DNA of 64,000 bases from Zantedeschia hybrid cultivar (taxonomy: Eukaryota; Streptophyta; Magnoliopsida; Alismatales; Araceae), in contig JARZZO010000003.1 of NCBI GenBank assembly GCA_030544215.1, positions 630,001 to 694,000 of the forward strand, read 5' to 3'. This document shows positions 60,241-64,000 of this stretch, in pieces (within the stretch, counting starts at the first letter, position 1; the number at the start of each line of letters is the position of its first letter). A program made the position numbers and the translations under genes. The notes beneath the pieces were generated by a model. The model had not been told where the DNA came from, did not search any database, and saw only the letters and a program-made list of their open reading frames with translations.

Positions 60241-61303
60241 GTAAAGTTTGTTACATGAAGTTTCATATGCTTATGCAATTATTTCTCACAGGTACATAAG
60301 GCCACAGTTTTTCTACAATAACCCTCTTCTGTCTTTCGTTCAATTTGTCATTGGACCATGATTTGGGCAATGTTTTACCTAATGCCGTTGAAGGTGTGGG
60401 TGTGCCTCTGCAGGACTTTTATTAACAACCTGAACAATGTACTACAAGGACGATCGAGCAGCATTACAATTAATTATAGGATAGAAAAATTAAAGATGGT
60501 AAGCAGCATGCAATCGCACACTTATTTAACATAGAGAAAGAGCAAGAATTCAGCTGGCTAGACTTTGTTTAATACAATGTAAAAGTTGTTGCTTGTGCAG
60601 ATTTTTCAAAAAATTGATTACACTACAAAATGGCAAAATTCAGATTTGAAGACAATCAAATAAATGTACATGTTCTTTAATTAGTTTGTCTGAAATTCGT
60701 GGATCATCATACAATTCACACGAGCAAAGTTTTCTAAGAAAAATCTGTACATGTAACAGACTTTAATATGCTGCTCCAAATAGTACCCTTATAATTATTC
60801 TCATGATGAAATCAAATGAAACGGGAAAACACAAATTTGATTTATTGCCAATCCCATCCTATCGGAAGTGGAGGCAAACTCAGAATATAAGAGAGAGGAA
60901 AAGAAACACAACAAATAAGAAAAAAAATCAGAATAAGATTTATGGAGTAGGTAACAAGAAAGAAACATTGAAAGAAAATCTGAGCCAAATGGGGTGTGCA
61001 GTAGACTGATACTGCATGCAAGGTGGAGCGGGATATATATTTATTATATGACAGAAGGGTTAGTCCACACTCGTTAGTTCAGCTGTATGCACGCCCATAT
61101 AAATACTTCTATAACTTTTTCCCTTTCTTGTTAAAATTGTCCCATTGAATGCTAGATACATGTATGCCTAAAATATATAGAGCAGAGAAGGTCAGATCTA
61201 GCAATAATATCCGGATCAGTACTTTCAGCATGAAATCCTCCCTTAAAGAACCATATACACATGAAAAATGTGTTCTCGGATGTTTCACCATATGTAAAAG
61301 AGG

Positions 61304-61733
61304 AAGACTTGCTACATGCGGTGCAGCCTCATTTTTATTATTTTATTATTTTTTTTATAAATTTTTAAGGTCGGCATCTCACCGGGTGCAGTCCCAGTTT
61401 ATATTCTTGTTCATTTTAAAAAGTTTTTAAGATCCTGTTTACAATGTCTGACATGTCTATACAATTCGATCTTTGATAAGATTGACCTTAAAAAATCTGA
61501 AAAATAAAAAATCAAACTTCCTTTTATTGAGCTCGATCCGTTAAAGATAATTTTTCACTGTTCATTGGTGTTTGATTTTTCAGTTTTAGATTTTTTTTTT
61601 TTTTTTTTTTTATATATGTTGTGAGATTCGAGATTGGGTTGTATATATATATGGGGCATGATGGACCAGACCTTTAAAAAGTTTTAAAAAACAAAAAATT
61701 TGAGCCTGCACTCCATGTGATGTAGCAAGTCTT
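61304..61733. mobile_element. MITE with AAGACTTGCTACAT ends, copy E
   Basis: The left end AAGACTTGCTACATG and the right end, inward, AAGACTTGCTACATC are inverted. The interior has GTGCAGCC/TGCACTCC blocks and the inverted pair AAAAAATCTGAAAAATAAAA and TTTTTCAGTTTTAGATTTTT, as in copy A. No clear target duplication. Confidence 0.65.
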
Positions 61734-61829
61734 ACTAGAAACCCACTTTACTTCATGTGCATAAAATCTCATATGTATAGTGTCAAACATGGGAATTTGA
61801 TTAGGTGATAGAGGTGGATCACTATTTGA

Positions 61830-62060
61830 ATTATAGTTTTACTAACTGCACCGCACGCAGCGCACCGCTGGATCCAGCGGTTCAGATTATGAGAGTGCAT
61901 GGTCTACCTTTTTTCGAATTTTTTAAACTGTTCGATTTCTGATCAGATGGTGCGAATGCCAAATTGGGGGGTGTCAAATAAAAAAATAATAATAATAAAT
62001 TCTGCACCACTCACTGCCGTCCTATCTAAGCTGCAGTGCAGCAAGAAGGACTATGAATTA
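61830..62060. mobile_element. MITE-like repeat, copy F
   Basis: The left AATTATAGTTTTACTAACTG and the right, inward, AATTCATAGTCCTTCTTGCT are weakly inverted, and both lead into CTGCAC-type motifs. It looks like a diverged member of the same group as copies A and E, about 100 bp after copy E. Confidence 0.5.
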
Positions 62061-62551
62061 CTAAAATAGTCTTATCGGTTGGAACCCACCTTGGTCCAAC
62101 TGAATTTATATTATTAACATCCACTAAGGTAGACGAAGCAAAATCTAACTCAATCCACTTGATCCTGAAAAGAAAAAAATTAATTATTGAAAATATATCG
62201 TATTGACAAAAAAACCCTCTAATCCAACTAACTATACAATTCCCCTTGAATTACCCTTAATGTTACAAAAATGCCCCTTGAGAGTATTTTAAAAAAACCT
62301 CAAAAGGAGTTTTTTGTAAGAAAGTTGAGATTGTGTGGACTCATTTTTATAAATAGTCAAGAAGAGTTATTTGTAATATCAAAAATTTTGGAAGGTTAAA
62401 AATCAAAAATCCTAATTTGGATTAGAAGTTTTGGTGATTAGGTAAGATTGAGTCTGATAATTTTTGCTTGAATGTAATGTCTGGTCTTGTTAGAGTCAGC
62501 AAAAATTCACCTGAATTTTGAGTTAAATATACCTTCACTCCAATTTGGGGG

Positions 62552-62968
62552 AAGGGTTGTGCATAATTTGGTTCAAACTAAAAAAAATGAACCGAATCGA
62601 GTAACTTGATTGTGTTCGGTTCGATTTGGTATTGTGTTCGGTTCGGTTCAGTCATACAAAGTTGTGAATTTAAATCGAACCGAATGATCAAGTAAGTCAA
62701 TGTTTTAAATAAATATATATTTTATCTTAACATTGACAATGTAAATGTTTTAATATTCTACTGTCATATAGATATTTATGTATACATATATTTTTTATTT
62801 TAAATACACACATATACTATATGTGATTAATATAGTACAAACTTTCAATTTGAACTGAACTGAATCGAAAATTTTCGGTTCAGTTTGACTTCAAGTGTAA
62901 ATTATGTTCAATTCTATTTAGAGAAATTACCCACAAAATTGTATGGCACCAAACCGAGCACGGCCCTT
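62552..62968. mobile_element. hAT-like MITE rich in GGTTCGGTT motifs, second copy
   Basis: The ends AAGGGTTGTGCATAATTTGG and, from the right, AAGGGCCGTGCTCGGTTTGG correspond to the element at 9226-9635, and the subterminal GGTTCGGTTC repeats are shared. The flanking 8-mers do not match, so the target duplication has decayed or an end is shifted. Confidence 0.65.
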
Positions 62969-63504
62969 ATCAATCTCCAATATTGATGGGTTAATTGACA
63001 CTGGTCACCCCCTGAAAGGAGGCTAGACTATATTGCCAACTTCATCTAACGGGAACTTTGACAGTTAAATTATGAAGACAATGATCTAATTAGATTATCT
63101 TTTGGATAATGATCTAATTAGATTATCTAATTTAATCTCTCAAATATGTATATTAGCGTATACATTAATTAGGAAAATAAATTATGAGGAATGACTAGAT
63201 TAACTCGCCGTTGTGTTTCAGCAAATTAAGCTTAAATTCCTGTCCATGCATGATTTATATTAGAGTAGCGTTTGAATACCGTGTGGGGGAGGCACTGTAG
63301 TCCAATATTTTTAATCGGATCACAACGTGTTATTACACCGTCAGAGTTCATCTTAGCTTGGTATTTGTACTTACAAAAAAAACACAAAAAAAATCACAGA
63401 AATTTTAAGTCATCAGATCACATGACTACACGATCTACACGGCTCAAGGCGCAACAAACGTTCTTCTTCTTATATATATATATATATATTATAGCACGGT
63501 TGAT

Positions 63505-63601
63505 GATACCTAAAGCAGTAAACCAAATACGGATTGGTTAAAATTGAAATTATTTAAGTTGAAAGCCATAGTATTGATACCTAAAGCAGTAAACCAAATA
63601 C
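63505..63601. repeat. 26-bp exact direct repeat with 71-bp period
   Basis: GATACCTAAAGCAGTAAACC followed by AAATAC occurs at 63505-63530 and again, unchanged, at 63576-63601. It is flanked by (TA)n tracts near 63471-63489 and 63640-63659. Confidence 0.85.
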
Positions 63602-64000
63602 CTACTACAGGCCAAGCAGCGAGAAAAAAGTGTAAGAAAATATATATATATATATATATTGTTATAGATACTTTCGAAAAAAATTACAATTATATTATGT
63701 CAAAATATTGTGAAATCAAGTAAAAGATTTTACATATATACATTTAAATTTGCTAAAATATAACATACGTATCCTTGATGTTATTAATATTTATGAAATC
63801 TTTTTGATATATTTGATTAGTGTTCATGCGTTATATTTTGAAGGAAGAATATAATTGTAATCTTTTTGTAGATTTCAAGAAGTATTCGTAATAATTCGTG
63901 AGAATCGGGAGTATACGTATGAAGTATGATTTGCCGTATTATACTGAATCATGCCGACTATTACGAATTGACCTGTATTTAGGCAAATCCGATCCATTGA

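Overview
This window reads as nuclear DNA of a flowering plant, most likely a monocot. Genes are split into many exons with GT-AG introns. Gene 5' ends are very GC-rich while introns and intergenic DNA are AT-rich. Almost everything between and inside genes is transposon-derived. I could not run searches, so family calls rest on motifs read directly and on splice junctions checked by hand.

Three protein-coding genes are supported. (1) Endonuclease V, an inosine-specific nuclease, on the minus strand, seven exons between about 17839 and 3893. Its last intron is 7.1 kb and carries an RTE-clade LINE and a composite element with inverted ends. (2) A STRUBBELIG-receptor-family (SRF) LRR receptor-like kinase on the plus strand, 16 exons, 27888-44258. 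It joins into an uninterrupted 699-codon frame, and its kinase domain lacks the catalytic Asp. (3) A receptor-like cytoplasmic kinase of subfamily VII (PBL type) on the plus strand, six exons, 53730-57892, with an acylation-type N-terminus and an intact kinase core.

Layout. 1-3892: no gene, one tRNA-Glu relic and one hAT MITE. 3893-17997: endonuclease V, its TATA-like element and inserted repeats. 18000-27580: repeat-filled spacer with MITE clusters and a 5.1-kb Gypsy element (two ~900-bp LTRs, decayed gag, no visible pol) inserted into an older MITE. 27588-44258: promoter, an in-frame upstream ORF and the SRF gene; its introns hold a deleted Ty1-copia element, a recent 223-bp tandem duplication and two RTE LINE copies in opposite orientations. 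44259-53226: 9-kb spacer with microsatellites, a hAT MITE and a LINE 3' end. 53227-57892: the cytoplasmic kinase gene. 57893-64000: no gene; a hAT element containing a GC-rich minisatellite, several MITEs and AT-rich DNA.

The two kinases lie about 9.5 kb apart in the same orientation and could both act in membrane signalling, but nothing in the sequence proves a link. No CRISPR array, operon or bacterial feature is present. The most unusual structures are an element with LTR-like ends in inverted orientation inside a perfect 5-bp target-site duplication, an upstream ORF in frame with SRF separated only by a stop and one codon, and a minisatellite open in all three forward frames inside a hAT element.
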